From an uncultured Clostridia bacterium (GTDB lineage: Bacteria; Bacillota; Clostridia; Oscillospirales; Oscillospiraceae), in contig CAMWTG010000069.1 of NCBI GenBank assembly GCA_947177115.1, positions 1-10,894 on the forward strand: 10,894 nt of DNA. The letters are read 5' to 3'. Each line of letters opens with the position of its first letter. Position 1 is the first letter of the stretch. Made by a program: the position numbers and the translations under genes. Under the pieces are notes generated by a model. That model was not told where the DNA came from, ran no database searches, and saw only the letters and a program-made list of their open reading frames with translations. Of this stretch, positions 1-6,471 are shown piece by piece.

Positions 1-467
1 CAAGCCGCTGGCGGGCCCTCTTTGAGGAGGCGGAGGCGGCCATTGAGGACGATGGATTTGCCGCGCCGCTGCTGGCGGATACCTGCGTACTGCGGCTGCT
101 GATCGAGCTGAACCGGGCCATCCTCGCCGCACCGGAGGAGGTGGATCCTACCGCCTACCGTTTCGATCCCAAGATGGAGGAGGTCACCCGGTACATCCTG
201 AACCATCTGGAGGAAGAGCTGACTATCGACCGCCTGGCCGGAGCCTTCTTCCTCAGCCGGTACTATCTGATGCACCGCTTCAAAGAGGTCTACGGCTGCT
301 CCGTCCACCAGTATATCCGGCAAAAACGCCTCCAGCAGGCCGCCGAGGCCATCCGCCGGGATGTACCCGTACTGAAAGCCGCCGAAGACGCGGGATTCAA
401 GGATTACTCCGTTTTCCTGCGTGCTTTCCGCGGAGCCTATGGTAAAAGCCCGCGGGAGTGGAAATAA
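1..467 (+). CDS. AraC-family transcriptional regulator, C-terminal part (5' end outside window)
   Basis: The reading frame is open from base 3 to the TAA at 465-467, so this is the last ~154 residues of a larger protein; a GTG at 141 lies inside it and is probably not the start. The last ~100 residues form the paired helix-turn-helix DNA-binding domain of AraC/XylS proteins. The first HTH is around 'LTIDRLAGAFFLSRYYLMHRFK'-like text (bases ~219-290). The second ends with the family signature 'GFKDYSVFLRAFRGAYGKSPREW' (bases ~393-461), matching the classic G-F-x-(D/S)-x-S-x-F-x-R-x-F-(K/R)-x-x-x-G-x-(S/T)-P-x-x-(W/Y/F). The residues before it would be the end of the ligand-sensing N-terminal domain, most of which is missing. 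It converges on the first MATE gene across a 59-bp gap with no strong terminator. Its target cannot be read from the window; control of neighbouring efflux genes is only a guess. Confidence 0.9.
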   Translation, partial: SRWRALFEEAEAAIEDDGFAAPLLADTCVLRLLIELNRAILAAPEEVDPTAYRFDPKMEEVTRYILNHLEEELTIDRLAGAFFLSRYYLMHRFKEVYGCSVHQYIRQKRLQQAAEAIRRDVPVLKAAEDAGFKDYSVFLRAFRGAYGKSPREWK

Positions 468-526
468 TACTTATTTTGAAAGAAAAAGCACCAAAAAGAA
501 CTTTAACCTCGAGACTAAAGCCGCTG

Positions 527-1888
527 CTATTCCTGGATATCGGCCTCCTCCGCTTTCAGCTGCCGGTGCAGGCGTGCCGCCAAAGCCGCTGCGGTCAGGG
601 CGGAGAGCACGTCCGCCGCCGGTTGGGCGCAGACCACGCCGTCCAGTCCCCGGACCGCCGGAAGGAACAGAATGGCAGGAATAAAACAGATCCCCTGCCG
701 GCAGGCGCCGAGGATACAGCCCTCCTTCGCTTTTCCTATCACCAGGAACAGGAAGGAGCAGACCGTGTAGAAACCGAAAAGGACGAACGTGGCCCCGCTT
801 GCCCGGAGGGCGGCGGCGCCGGTGCGGATCATTGCCTCATCCCCCTTGGTAAACAGGCCCATGATCTGTCCGGAGAGCAGCCCGATGATCAGACCGAAGA
901 CCAGACAAAATGCCGTGGACCACAGGACGGATATCTTGACCGCCTCCCGGAGGCGGTCAAATTTTTTTGCTCCATAGCTGAATCCCGCAACAGGCTGGAA
1001 CCCTTTCAAGAACCCGAAGACGGTCAGGCTGCCCATGGACATGATTTTCGCTGCCGGCCCCATGGCGGCCAGGGCGGAAGGGCCGTATTCCTTCGCCGCG
1101 CTGTTGGTCATGCTGACAGAGAGGCTGGACAGCATCTGAAAGACCAGGGTGGGAACGCCTATTTTCAAAATCTCCGACAGGATATCCCACGAGAAGCAGC
1201 AATCCCTGAGCCGAAAGGAAAACACGCTCCTCCCCCGGAGAATGTAGCACATGTAGACCAGCGAGGAGACCGCCTGGGAAATTGCCGTGGCGATTGCCGC
1301 CCCGGATACCCCCAGATCCAGCCCGTAGATGAAAACCGGGTCCAGCACCACATTCAGCGCCGCTCCCGCCAGCAGGGCGCACATGGCGGCTTTTGCCGCC
1401 CCCTCGCTGGATACGATGTTGTTCATGGTGACATTGAAAACATTAAAGATCGAAAACACAAGGTAAATTCTGGTATAGGCCACAGCGTAGGGCATGACGT
1501 TGTCCAGCGCACCGGCCCACCGCAGGACCGGCTCCAGGAAAACCGACAGCGCAAGGATAACGGCCGCCCCTACGCCGAGTCCGCCATATACCGCCGTGCT
1601 GGCGGTCTTGTTGGCTCTGTCCCAATCTCCGCAGCCCAGCAGCCTGGACAGACAAGCAGCCGCGCCGTTCCCGAACAGCAGGCCCAGCCCCGTCACCAGC
1701 TGTCCCAGGGGAAAGGCCACTGTCACCGCCCCCATCTGACCGGTACCCAGTCCGCCCACAAAATAGCTGTCCGCCAGATTGTAAAGGGCGTTGATGAGCA
1801 TGCCCAGCATAGTAGGGATGCCCAGAGCGAGGAGCGCCCGGGGGACCGGCGCGCTCCCCAGCAGCTCCATTTTGTTGTTGACCTTCAT
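527..1888 (-). CDS. MATE family multidrug efflux transporter (first of three)
   Basis: This 453-aa protein has the usual MATE length (~450 aa, 12 membrane helices in two lobes). MATE proteins are inner-membrane antiporters that export cationic or aromatic compounds using Na+ or H+ gradients. Visible family marks are the TM1 stretch 'INALYNLADSYFVGG' with the acidic residue D40, 'LFGNGAAACLSRLLG' near residue 75, the loop 'SSEGAAKAAM' at 160-169, and 'NVVLDPVFIYGLDLGVSGAAIAT' near 179-201. The second lobe shows 'FQPVAGFSYGAKK', the usual second-lobe signature. The start is ATG at 1888 with GAGAGGAG 6-7 nt upstream; another ATG at 1893 is out of frame and stops after two codons. It is divergent from padR, with a shared operator region, so PadR is its likely repressor. 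The substrate cannot be predicted. Confidence 0.95.
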   Translation of the reverse strand: MKVNNKMELLGSAPVPRALLALGIPTMLGMLINALYNLADSYFVGGLGTGQMGAVTVAFPLGQLVTGLGLLFGNGAAACLSRLLGCGDWDRANKTASTAVYGGLGVGAAVILALSVFLEPVLRWAGALDNVMPYAVAYTRIYLVFSIFNVFNVTMNNIVSSEGAAKAAMCALLAGAALNVVLDPVFIYGLDLGVSGAAIATAISQAVSSLVYMCYILRGRSVFSFRLRDCCFSWDILSEILKIGVPTLVFQMLSSLSVSMTNSAAKEYGPSALAAMGPAAKIMSMGSLTVFGFLKGFQPVAGFSYGAKKFDRLREAVKISVLWSTAFCLVFGLIIGLLSGQIMGLFTKGDEAMIRTGAAALRASGATFVLFGFYTVCSFLFLVIGKAKEGCILGACRQGICFIPAILFLPAVRGLDGVVCAQPAADVLSALTAAALAARLHRQLKAEEADIQE

Positions 1889-1904
1889 TGCATACTCCTC
1901 TCTC

Positions 1905-1933
1905 TTGACAGACAGCGTAACGTGTAGTAGTAT
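1905..1933 (+). promoter_or_regulatory. Predicted promoter of padR
   Basis: TTGACA (1905-1910), a 17-bp spacer, then TAGTAT (1928-1933) gives a near-consensus housekeeping-sigma promoter reading toward padR. The -10 box runs into the left palindromic operator (1929-1943), so a bound repressor would occlude it. A perfect TATAAT lies at 1931-1936, but its spacer would be 20 bp. Confidence 0.6.
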
Positions 1934-1982
1934 AATTTATAGTAATCTGCCAAGGTAGATGATATTACTATAAATTATAGTA
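1928..1982. promoter_or_regulatory. Twin palindromic operator, probable PadR-binding site
   Basis: Two 15-bp palindromes of form ACTATAA-N-TTATAGT occupy 1929-1943 (one mismatch) and 1967-1981 (perfect). The two copies are also inverted relative to each other: bases 1928-1946 and 1964-1982 match as reverse complements in 18 of 19 positions. Centres are 38 bp apart. Each copy overlaps one of the two divergent promoters, as expected for an autoregulated local repressor. That PadR is the binder is inferred from position only. Confidence 0.65.
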
Positions 1983-1990
1983 GTTGTCAA
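1962..1990 (-). promoter_or_regulatory. Predicted promoter of the first MATE gene
   Basis: On the minus strand TTGACA (1990-1985), a 17-bp spacer and TAATAT (1967-1962) form a good promoter reading toward the MATE gene at 1888. The right palindrome (1967-1981) lies within the spacer and touches the -10 box, so repressor binding should block transcription. The predicted leader is about 67 nt. Confidence 0.65.
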
Positions 1991-2008
1991 GAGGGAAAGG
2001 AGAAATCT

Positions 2009-2587
2009 ATGGCGGCGATTGATCTGATCGTACTGGGGATGCTCAAGCGGGAGCCGCTGAGCGCCTATGACATGCAGAAGCTGGTGGAGTACCGCAATAT
2101 TTCCAAATGGGTCAGGATCAGCACACCCTCCATTTACAAGAAAGTCCTGCAATTGGAGGAGAAAGGCTTGGTTTGGAGCACAGCCGTGCGGGAGAGCAAT
2201 ATGCCGGAAAAGGCGGTCTACCGTCTGACCGATGCGGGGCAGCAGGAGTTCCAGCGGCTGATGCTGGAGCTCTCCGGACGGCCCGTCCGGTTCTTCCTGG
2301 ACTTTAACGCGGTGATGGTCAATCTGGACAGTCTGCCGCCAGAGGGACAGGCTGCCTGCCTGGAGGGGATCGCAAAAAGCGTTGGAGACTTGAAAGCGCT
2401 CCTGAAGGAAAATCTGCGGGAGAAGGCAGATGTTCCGCAGGTCCCTCCGGCGGGACTTGCCGTTCTGCGGCAGCAGCTGGCCCTGGCGGACGCCGTGGAG
2501 GCATGGCTGGACAGCTTGCAGACAGGCGGACCATTGGCAGATGGAACACCGGCCCCCGCTTGCGAGGAAACGGAACAAACCGAATAA
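2009..2587 (+). CDS. PadR-family transcriptional regulator
   Basis: This 192-aa protein has an N-terminal winged-helix domain (residues ~1-80). It shows the PadR pattern: 'LIVLGMLKREPLSAYDMQKLVE' (helix 1 and the S-x-Y-x-(L/M) start), a recognition-helix region 'STPSIYKKVLQLEEKGLV', then the wing ending in 'AVYRLTDAGQQEF'. Residues ~95-175 are helical and correspond to the C-terminal dimerisation domain of the longer PadR/Vir-type members; the last ~20 residues are acidic and probably disordered. PadR proteins usually repress a divergent or adjacent efflux gene and release DNA on binding a phenolic or drug-like ligand. The start at ATG 2009 has AAAGGAG six nt upstream. It is divergent from the first MATE gene and followed by two more. 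The ligand is unknown. Confidence 0.92.
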   Translation: MAAIDLIVLGMLKREPLSAYDMQKLVEYRNISKWVRISTPSIYKKVLQLEEKGLVWSTAVRESNMPEKAVYRLTDAGQQEFQRLMLELSGRPVRFFLDFNAVMVNLDSLPPEGQAACLEGIAKSVGDLKALLKENLREKADVPQVPPAGLAVLRQQLALADAVEAWLDSLQTGGPLADGTPAPACEETEQTE

Positions 2588-2619
2588 CGATAGCAGAACG
2601 CAGAACTGTTGATATCTGC

Positions 2620-2687
2620 TTTGCGGGAGCTCTCCTATACACGGATCCTGCACTTCGCGGATCGCGTTTCTTCCCTGGTCCCGCAAA
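2620..2687. repeat. Long-range inverted repeat downstream of padR
   Basis: TTTGCGGGA (2620-2628) is perfectly complementary to TCCCGCAAA (2679-2687), enclosing 50 nt that themselves hold GATCC/GGATC (2644-2648/2659-2663). It could fold as a branched RNA at the 3' end of the padR transcript. There is no T-tract, so it is not a standard terminator. It ends just before the -35 box of the next gene. Confidence 0.35.
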
Positions 2688-2695
2688 AGTTTCCC

Positions 2696-2725
2696 TTGAC
2701 TTTTTACCGGTGCATCTGCTATAGT
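2696..2725 (+). promoter_or_regulatory. Predicted extended -10 promoter of the second MATE gene
   Basis: TTGACT (2696-2701), an 18-bp spacer and TATAGT (2720-2725) preceded by TG (2717-2718) give an extended -10 promoter. Transcription should begin at about 2732, exactly at the base of the hairpin described next. Confidence 0.6.
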
Positions 2726-2731
2726 AAAGAT

Positions 2732-2785
2732 GCAACGTGTAGCGTCACCGCGTAATTCCGGTTGGCCGCTGCACGTTGCTTTTTT
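2732..2785 (+). terminator. Intrinsic terminator in the leader of the second MATE gene (possible attenuator)
   Basis: A 13-bp stem (2732-2744 with 2767-2779, one G-U pair) is followed by six T (2780-2785). The loop contains a smaller ACCG/CGGT stem (2747-2750/2759-2762). It lies ~100 nt upstream of the second MATE gene and begins at the predicted transcription start. Transcripts from this promoter would therefore stop after ~54 nt unless termination is prevented. The alternative is that it is simply the padR terminator, 145 nt past the padR stop, and that the promoter between them is weak or false. I see no convincing antiterminator. Confidence 0.65.
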
Positions 2786-2804
2786 CCGGCAAAATTTCAA
2801 AGCC

Positions 2805-2856
2805 GAAAGCGCGCGGCCAGAAGGCATAAGTCCAGCTCTTCTCGCCGGGCGCTTTC
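2805..2856 (+). other. Long leader hairpin before the second MATE ribosome-binding site
   Basis: GAAAGCGC-G-CGGC (2805-2817) pairs with GCCG-G-GCGCTTTC (2844-2856) apart from one G-G mismatch, and the stem continues as AGAAG/CTTCT (2819-2823/2838-2842). It ends 9 nt before the AGAGGAGG ribosome-binding site. It could stabilise the mRNA or control ribosome access. Confidence 0.45.
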
Positions 2857-2881
2857 CCATGTTCAGAGGAGGAACCAGACA

Positions 2882-4306
2882 ATGGACCAAAAAGCAAACG
2901 CATTTCTTGAGACCGAAAGTACCGGCAGGCTGATGGCGAAATACGCCGTACCCTGCGTGATCTCTCTGCTGGTGGCGGCGCTCTACAACATTGTGGACCA
3001 GATCTTTATCGCCAACGCCGGTTACCTGGGCTCCTATGGCAACGCAGCCAACACGGTGGTCTTCCCGCTGACGGTGGTGGCGTTATCCATCGCGGTGATG
3101 ATCGGGGACGGCTGCTGCGCTTTTGTCAGCATCAGTTTGGGAGCCGGCAACAGGGACGCCGCCCACAAAAGCATTGGCAGCGCGGTGCTGCTCTGCATTG
3201 TCTCCGGACTCGTCCTCACGGCCCTTTACCTGATCTTTCAGGAGCCGATCCTGACCCTGTTCGGCGGCCGGGTCAACCAGGAGACGTTTTACCACGCGAA
3301 GGAATACTTTTTCTGGATCACCCTGGGCGTACCGTTCTATATGTTCGGGCAGGCGCTCAATCCTATCATCCGCTCCGATGGCAGCCCCCGGTTCGCCATG
3401 GCCTCCACCCTGGCGGGCGCCTTTGCCAATATCATCCTGGACCCCATTTTCATCTTCGTATTCCGTTGGGGGATGATGGGCGCTGCCGCGGCTACCGTAC
3501 TGGGCCAGATCCTGACCGCCGCCCTGGCGGTATGGTACCTGTGCCGCATGAAGGCCGTCCGGCTGGAGCGGGGCAGTTTCCGGCTCCATGGCCGGCTGGC
3601 GAAAAAATACCTGCCCCTGGGCATCTGCAGTTTCCTGTCGCAGATCTCCCTGGTCATGTCCATGGCGGCTATCCAGAACATGACGCTGAAATACGGCGCC
3701 CTGGACCTCATTTTTGGCCAGGAGCAGTACGCGCAGATCCCCATGGCGGTACTGGGCATCGTCATGAAATTTTTCCAGATCGTCATCTCCATCTCCGTGG
3801 GGTTGGCGGCGGGCTGCATCCCGGTGGTGGGCTACAACATCGGCGCGGGGCGGAAGGACCGGGCCAAAGATCTTTTCATCCGCCTGCTGGCGGCGGAGGC
3901 CATTGTGGGCGCCGCCGCGCTGCTGGTGGTGGAACTGTTCCCCCGGCAGCTCATTGGTATTTTCGGCGCGGCCAATGAGAGCGTCTATTACACAGAATAC
4001 GCCGTCAAATGTTTCCGTGTCTATCTGTGCATGACGGTCCTGGCCACAGTAAACAAGGGCACCTTCATCTATCTGCAGTCCTTGGGCAAAGCGCTGGCGT
4101 CCACCGCTATCTCCATGGTGCGGGAGGTGCTGTTCGGTGTAGGATTCGCCCTGCTGCTCCCCCTGCGGTTCGGACTGGACGGGGTGCTGTACTCCATGCC
4201 GGTTTCCGACCTGCTGACGTTTCTGATCTGTCTAGCAACGATTGTCTATACCTTCCAGGCGCTAAATTCCGACCGCCCGAATCAGCTGCATTTTTGTGAA
4301 AATTGA
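2882..4306 (+). CDS. MATE family multidrug efflux transporter (second of three)
   Basis: This 474-aa polytopic membrane protein is a drug/Na+ or H+ antiporter of the DinF/MepA-like MATE group. Marks seen are 'YAVPCVISLLVAALYNIVDQIF' in TM1 with D39, 'SISLGAGNRDAAHKSIGSAV', the inter-helix signature 'RSDGSPR' at 164-170, 'NIILDPIFIF', and 'GCIPVVGYNIGAGRKDRAK' in the second lobe. The frame is open upstream to 2762, but the start is placed at ATG 2882. AGAGGAGG lies at 2865-2872, and the upstream extension would encode basic non-membrane sequence through the hairpin leader. It is clearly paralogous to the third MATE gene (shared YNIVDQIF, DGSP and NYGA-like blocks) and less close to the first. 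It has its own promoter, and no separate terminator follows: its transcript would meet the leader terminator of the next gene at 4444-4472. Confidence 0.95.
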   Translation: MDQKANAFLETESTGRLMAKYAVPCVISLLVAALYNIVDQIFIANAGYLGSYGNAANTVVFPLTVVALSIAVMIGDGCCAFVSISLGAGNRDAAHKSIGSAVLLCIVSGLVLTALYLIFQEPILTLFGGRVNQETFYHAKEYFFWITLGVPFYMFGQALNPIIRSDGSPRFAMASTLAGAFANIILDPIFIFVFRWGMMGAAAATVLGQILTAALAVWYLCRMKAVRLERGSFRLHGRLAKKYLPLGICSFLSQISLVMSMAAIQNMTLKYGALDLIFGQEQYAQIPMAVLGIVMKFFQIVISISVGLAAGCIPVVGYNIGAGRKDRAKDLFIRLLAAEAIVGAAALLVVELFPRQLIGIFGAANESVYYTEYAVKCFRVYLCMTVLATVNKGTFIYLQSLGKALASTAISMVREVLFGVGFALLLPLRFGLDGVLYSMPVSDLLTFLICLATIVYTFQALNSDRPNQLHFCEN

Positions 4307-4309
4307 CCT

Positions 4310-4338
4310 TTGCACGAAAAAAATCCTTTTGCTATACT
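4310..4338 (+). promoter_or_regulatory. Predicted extended -10 promoter of the third MATE gene
   Basis: TTGCAC (4310-4315), a 17-bp spacer and TATACT (4333-4338) preceded by TG (4330-4331) form an extended -10 promoter directly after the stop codon of the second MATE gene. A second possible -35, TTGACC at 4303-4308, is 24 bp away and too far. Predicted transcription start is ~4345, giving a ~159-nt leader. Confidence 0.6.
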
Positions 4339-4371
4339 AATCAGCGTCAATTCTATACGGACATTCAACGA

Positions 4372-4472
4372 CACACGCAGTGCATTGCACGTAAGCCTGA
4401 TCACGGTACGGTAATGCCATGCGTGTGCCGCTTTACAGTCAAAGGGCGCACGCGGCCGCGTGCGCCCTTTTT
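4372..4472 (+). promoter_or_regulatory. Transcription attenuator: anti-antiterminator, antiterminator and terminator
   Basis: Three overlapping hairpins compete. (1) CACACGCA (4372-4379) pairs with TGCGTGTG (4420-4427), continued by GCATT/AATGC (4382-4386/4413-4417) and CGTA/TACG (4390-4393/4407-4410). (2) GCGTGTGCC (4421-4429) pairs with GGCGCACGC (4445-4453, one G-U), continued by CTTT/AAAG (4431-4434/4441-4444), leaving a bulged G4430 and a 6-nt loop. (3) The terminator: a 30-nt perfect palindrome at 4441-4470, GGGCGCACGCGG against its complement flanked by AAA/TTT, ending in five T (4468-4472). Structure 2 uses the 3' arm of structure 1 and the 5' arm of structure 3, so 1+3 (off) and 2 (on) are mutually exclusive. 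The terminator probably also ends transcripts of the second MATE gene. What triggers the switch is unknown. Confidence 0.75.
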
Positions 4473-4500
4473 GTCCGGCAATCATCTACGGAGGTACTAA
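4414..4500 (+). CDS. Possible 28-aa leader peptide in the attenuator
   Basis: ATG 4414 opens a 28-codon frame through the antiterminator and terminator, ending at TAA 4498-4500, three nt before the MATE start at 4504 and overlapping its ribosome-binding site GGAGG (4490-4494). It is basic and rich in Arg/Pro, starting MPCVCRFTVK. Leader peptides of similar length across a terminator are known for drug-inducible ribosome-protection genes such as tet(M). However, no good Shine-Dalgarno precedes it. A second ATG at 4419 opens a different frame that overruns the MATE start. Translation is therefore unproven. Confidence 0.3.
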   Translation: MPCVCRFTVKGRTRPRAPFLSGNHLRRY

Positions 4501-4503
4501 AAA

Positions 4504-6465
4504 ATGCAAAACTCTACCTACTTGGGCACGGAAAAGCCGGGAAAGCTGCTGCTGCAATTCGCCATCCCCTGCATCTTCTCGCTGATCATCTCCTGCCTGT
4601 ACAACATTGTGGACCAGATTTTCGTGGGCAACGGCGTGGGCTATCTGGGCAACGCCGCCACTGGCGTTATCTTTCCGGTAACGGTGATCGGATGGGGCGT
4701 ATCGTTATTTTTCGGCAATGGAGCGGCGGCGTCCCTCAGCGTTTCCCTGGGCAAAAATGAGACAAAAAACATCCACCGTACGGTGGGCAATGCCATCCTC
4801 TGCTCTTTCCTGGGCGGCGTTGCCATCATTATCATCAGCTACCTCTGGGGAGACGGCCTGCTGCGGCTCATTGGCGCCACGGACGCCAATCTGGCCCTGG
4901 CTCATGACTACGGATTCATCATCTACGCCATGATGCCTCTGGCCCTGGTGCAGAACACCCTGGCCTCCATCATCCGGGCCGATGGCAGCCCCAAGTACGC
5001 CATGGGCGCGATGCTGGTGGGAGCGGTACTGAATATCATTGGCGATCCGGTGGCGATCTTTGCGCTGGACATGGGGATCAGAGGAGCCGCCTACGCCACC
5101 ATCCTGGGTCAGTTTGTCAGTTTTGTCATCTGCGCGGCCTATCTGGCCAGGAGCAAGACCTTCCGCATCTCCGCCGCCAGCTTCCGCCCGGACGGAAAGC
5201 TTCTCAAGCAGGTCATGGCCCTGGGGGCCTCCAGCTTCCTGACCCAGCTGTCCATTGTCATCATCACAGTCATCAACAACATCCTGTTGGTAAAATACGG
5301 CGCGCTGTCCGATTATGGCGCAGACATCCCCCTGGCGGCGTTTGTGGTCATTATGAAGCTGTTCCAGATCGTGCTGAACATTGCCATCGGCATTGCAGCC
5401 GGAGCGCAGCCTATCGTGGGCTACAACTACGGTGCGAAGAAGCTTGGCCGGGTGCGGGAGCTGCTGCGCCTGATCGTGGCGTGGACCGCCATCGTCTGCG
5501 TGATCTGCACCGTCCTTTTTGAAGCGTTCCCGCTGTTCTTTATCCGAATGTTCGGCGCGGATGGGGATCTGTACACCCAATTCGCGGTGCGGTGCCTGCG
5601 GATCTATCTGTCCCTCATTCTGTTCACCTGCGTGCAGAAGGTATGCGCCATTTTCCTGCAGTCCATCGGCCACGCCAAGGCCGCCGCTCCGCTGTCCATT
5701 CTCCGCGATGTGCTGCTGATCATATTTTCCCTGCTCGTGCCCGCCTTCTGGGGCGTGACCGGCATCTTCTGGGCCGCGCCCATTGCAGATGTTCTGGCGG
5801 CTGTGGCAACGGCGGCCGTCATGGCACGACTCTGGACACAGCTGAAGGCGGGAGATGCCCAGCCCGCGGCGGAGCAGGCGGTCCTGCAGCAATCCCATCC
5901 CGGCATCATTATCACTATCGCCAGGGAACACGGCACCGCCGGGAAACGCATCGGGCAGATGGTGGCCCGGAAACTGAACGTCCCCTGTTACTATAAGGAA
6001 ATGACCGCCCTTGCCGCGCAGGAGAGCGGGCTTGCCCAGGAGTTCATCTCCGGCATCAACTCCGATCAGAACGCCGTCATGCGAGAGCTGTACCTCAGCA
6101 CCAGCGCCGTCCAGCAGGCGGTCATTGCCCAGGACAGGGCAATCAATATGATCGCCGACATGGGCGCATGCGTTATCGTAGGCCGGGCGGCGGACTATGT
6201 CCTGCGGGAGCGGGACAATGTGGTGCGGATCTTCATCCACGCGCCAAAACCCTATCGGGTGAAGAAGGTCATGGAGATGTATGGCGATACGGAGCAGGAG
6301 GGCAAACGGAGCATAGCCCGGTCCGATGCCGCCAGAGGCTCCTATTACAGAAGCATCTCCGGCCGCGAGTGGGGCGATGCGCACCAGTATGAGCTGAGCG
6401 TGGACAGCTCCATTGGCGCGGAGAAGACCGCCGAATTGATCTGCGATTATATCAGCCGTATATAA
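4504..6465 (+). CDS. MATE efflux transporter fused to a C-terminal cytidylate-kinase-like domain
   Basis: The protein has 653 residues, ~200 more than a normal MATE. Residues ~1-447 are a full MATE transporter: 'CLYNIVDQIFVGNG' in TM1 with D37, 'RADGSPK' at 158-164, 'NIIGDPVAIFALDMGIRG', and 'AGAQPIVGYNYGAKK' in the second lobe. A short linker (~448-466, rich in Ala/Gln) leads to a soluble domain (467-653) of the cytidylate-kinase-like family. This has 'IIITIAREHGTAGKRIG' (P-loop-type start, 468-484), 'VPCYYKEM', 'VIVGRAADYVL', and the closing 'SDAARGSYYRSISGREWGDA' followed by 'YELSVDSS'. There is no frameshift or internal stop; the fusion is continuous in frame. The C-terminal domain should lie in the cytoplasm. 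True CMP kinase activity is not established for this family, and a nucleotide-sensing or regulatory role is equally possible. The start at ATG 4504 has GGAGG at 4490-4494, and expression is probably under the upstream attenuator. Confidence 0.93.
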   Translation: MQNSTYLGTEKPGKLLLQFAIPCIFSLIISCLYNIVDQIFVGNGVGYLGNAATGVIFPVTVIGWGVSLFFGNGAAASLSVSLGKNETKNIHRTVGNAILCSFLGGVAIIIISYLWGDGLLRLIGATDANLALAHDYGFIIYAMMPLALVQNTLASIIRADGSPKYAMGAMLVGAVLNIIGDPVAIFALDMGIRGAAYATILGQFVSFVICAAYLARSKTFRISAASFRPDGKLLKQVMALGASSFLTQLSIVIITVINNILLVKYGALSDYGADIPLAAFVVIMKLFQIVLNIAIGIAAGAQPIVGYNYGAKKLGRVRELLRLIVAWTAIVCVICTVLFEAFPLFFIRMFGADGDLYTQFAVRCLRIYLSLILFTCVQKVCAIFLQSIGHAKAAAPLSILRDVLLIIFSLLVPAFWGVTGIFWAAPIADVLAAVATAAVMARLWTQLKAGDAQPAAEQAVLQQSHPGIIITIAREHGTAGKRIGQMVARKLNVPCYYKEMTALAAQESGLAQEFISGINSDQNAVMRELYLSTSAVQQAVIAQDRAINMIADMGACVIVGRAADYVLRERDNVVRIFIHAPKPYRVKKVMEMYGDTEQEGKRSIARSDAARGSYYRSISGREWGDAHQYELSVDSSIGAEKTAELICDYISRI

Positions 6466-6471
6466 GAACCA

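Noticed and set aside
458..1927. 489-aa plus-strand frame opposite the first MATE gene
   Set aside because: Shadow frame of a well-supported transporter; the translation lacks any recognisable domain.
1931..1936. Perfect TATAAT as the padR -10 box
   Set aside because: The spacer to TTGACA would be 20 bp; the overlapping TAGTAT at 17 bp is better. The hexamer is part of the palindromic operator.
2762..2881. N-terminal extension of the second MATE protein by 40 residues
   Set aside because: It would begin inside the terminator stem and has no ribosome-binding site, whereas ATG 2882 has AGAGGAGG and a normal MATE N-terminus.
2730..2933. 67-aa frame (ATG 2730) as a leader peptide of the second MATE gene
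   Set aside because: Its ATG lies upstream of the predicted transcription start (~2732), has no ribosome-binding site, and the frame overruns the transporter start.
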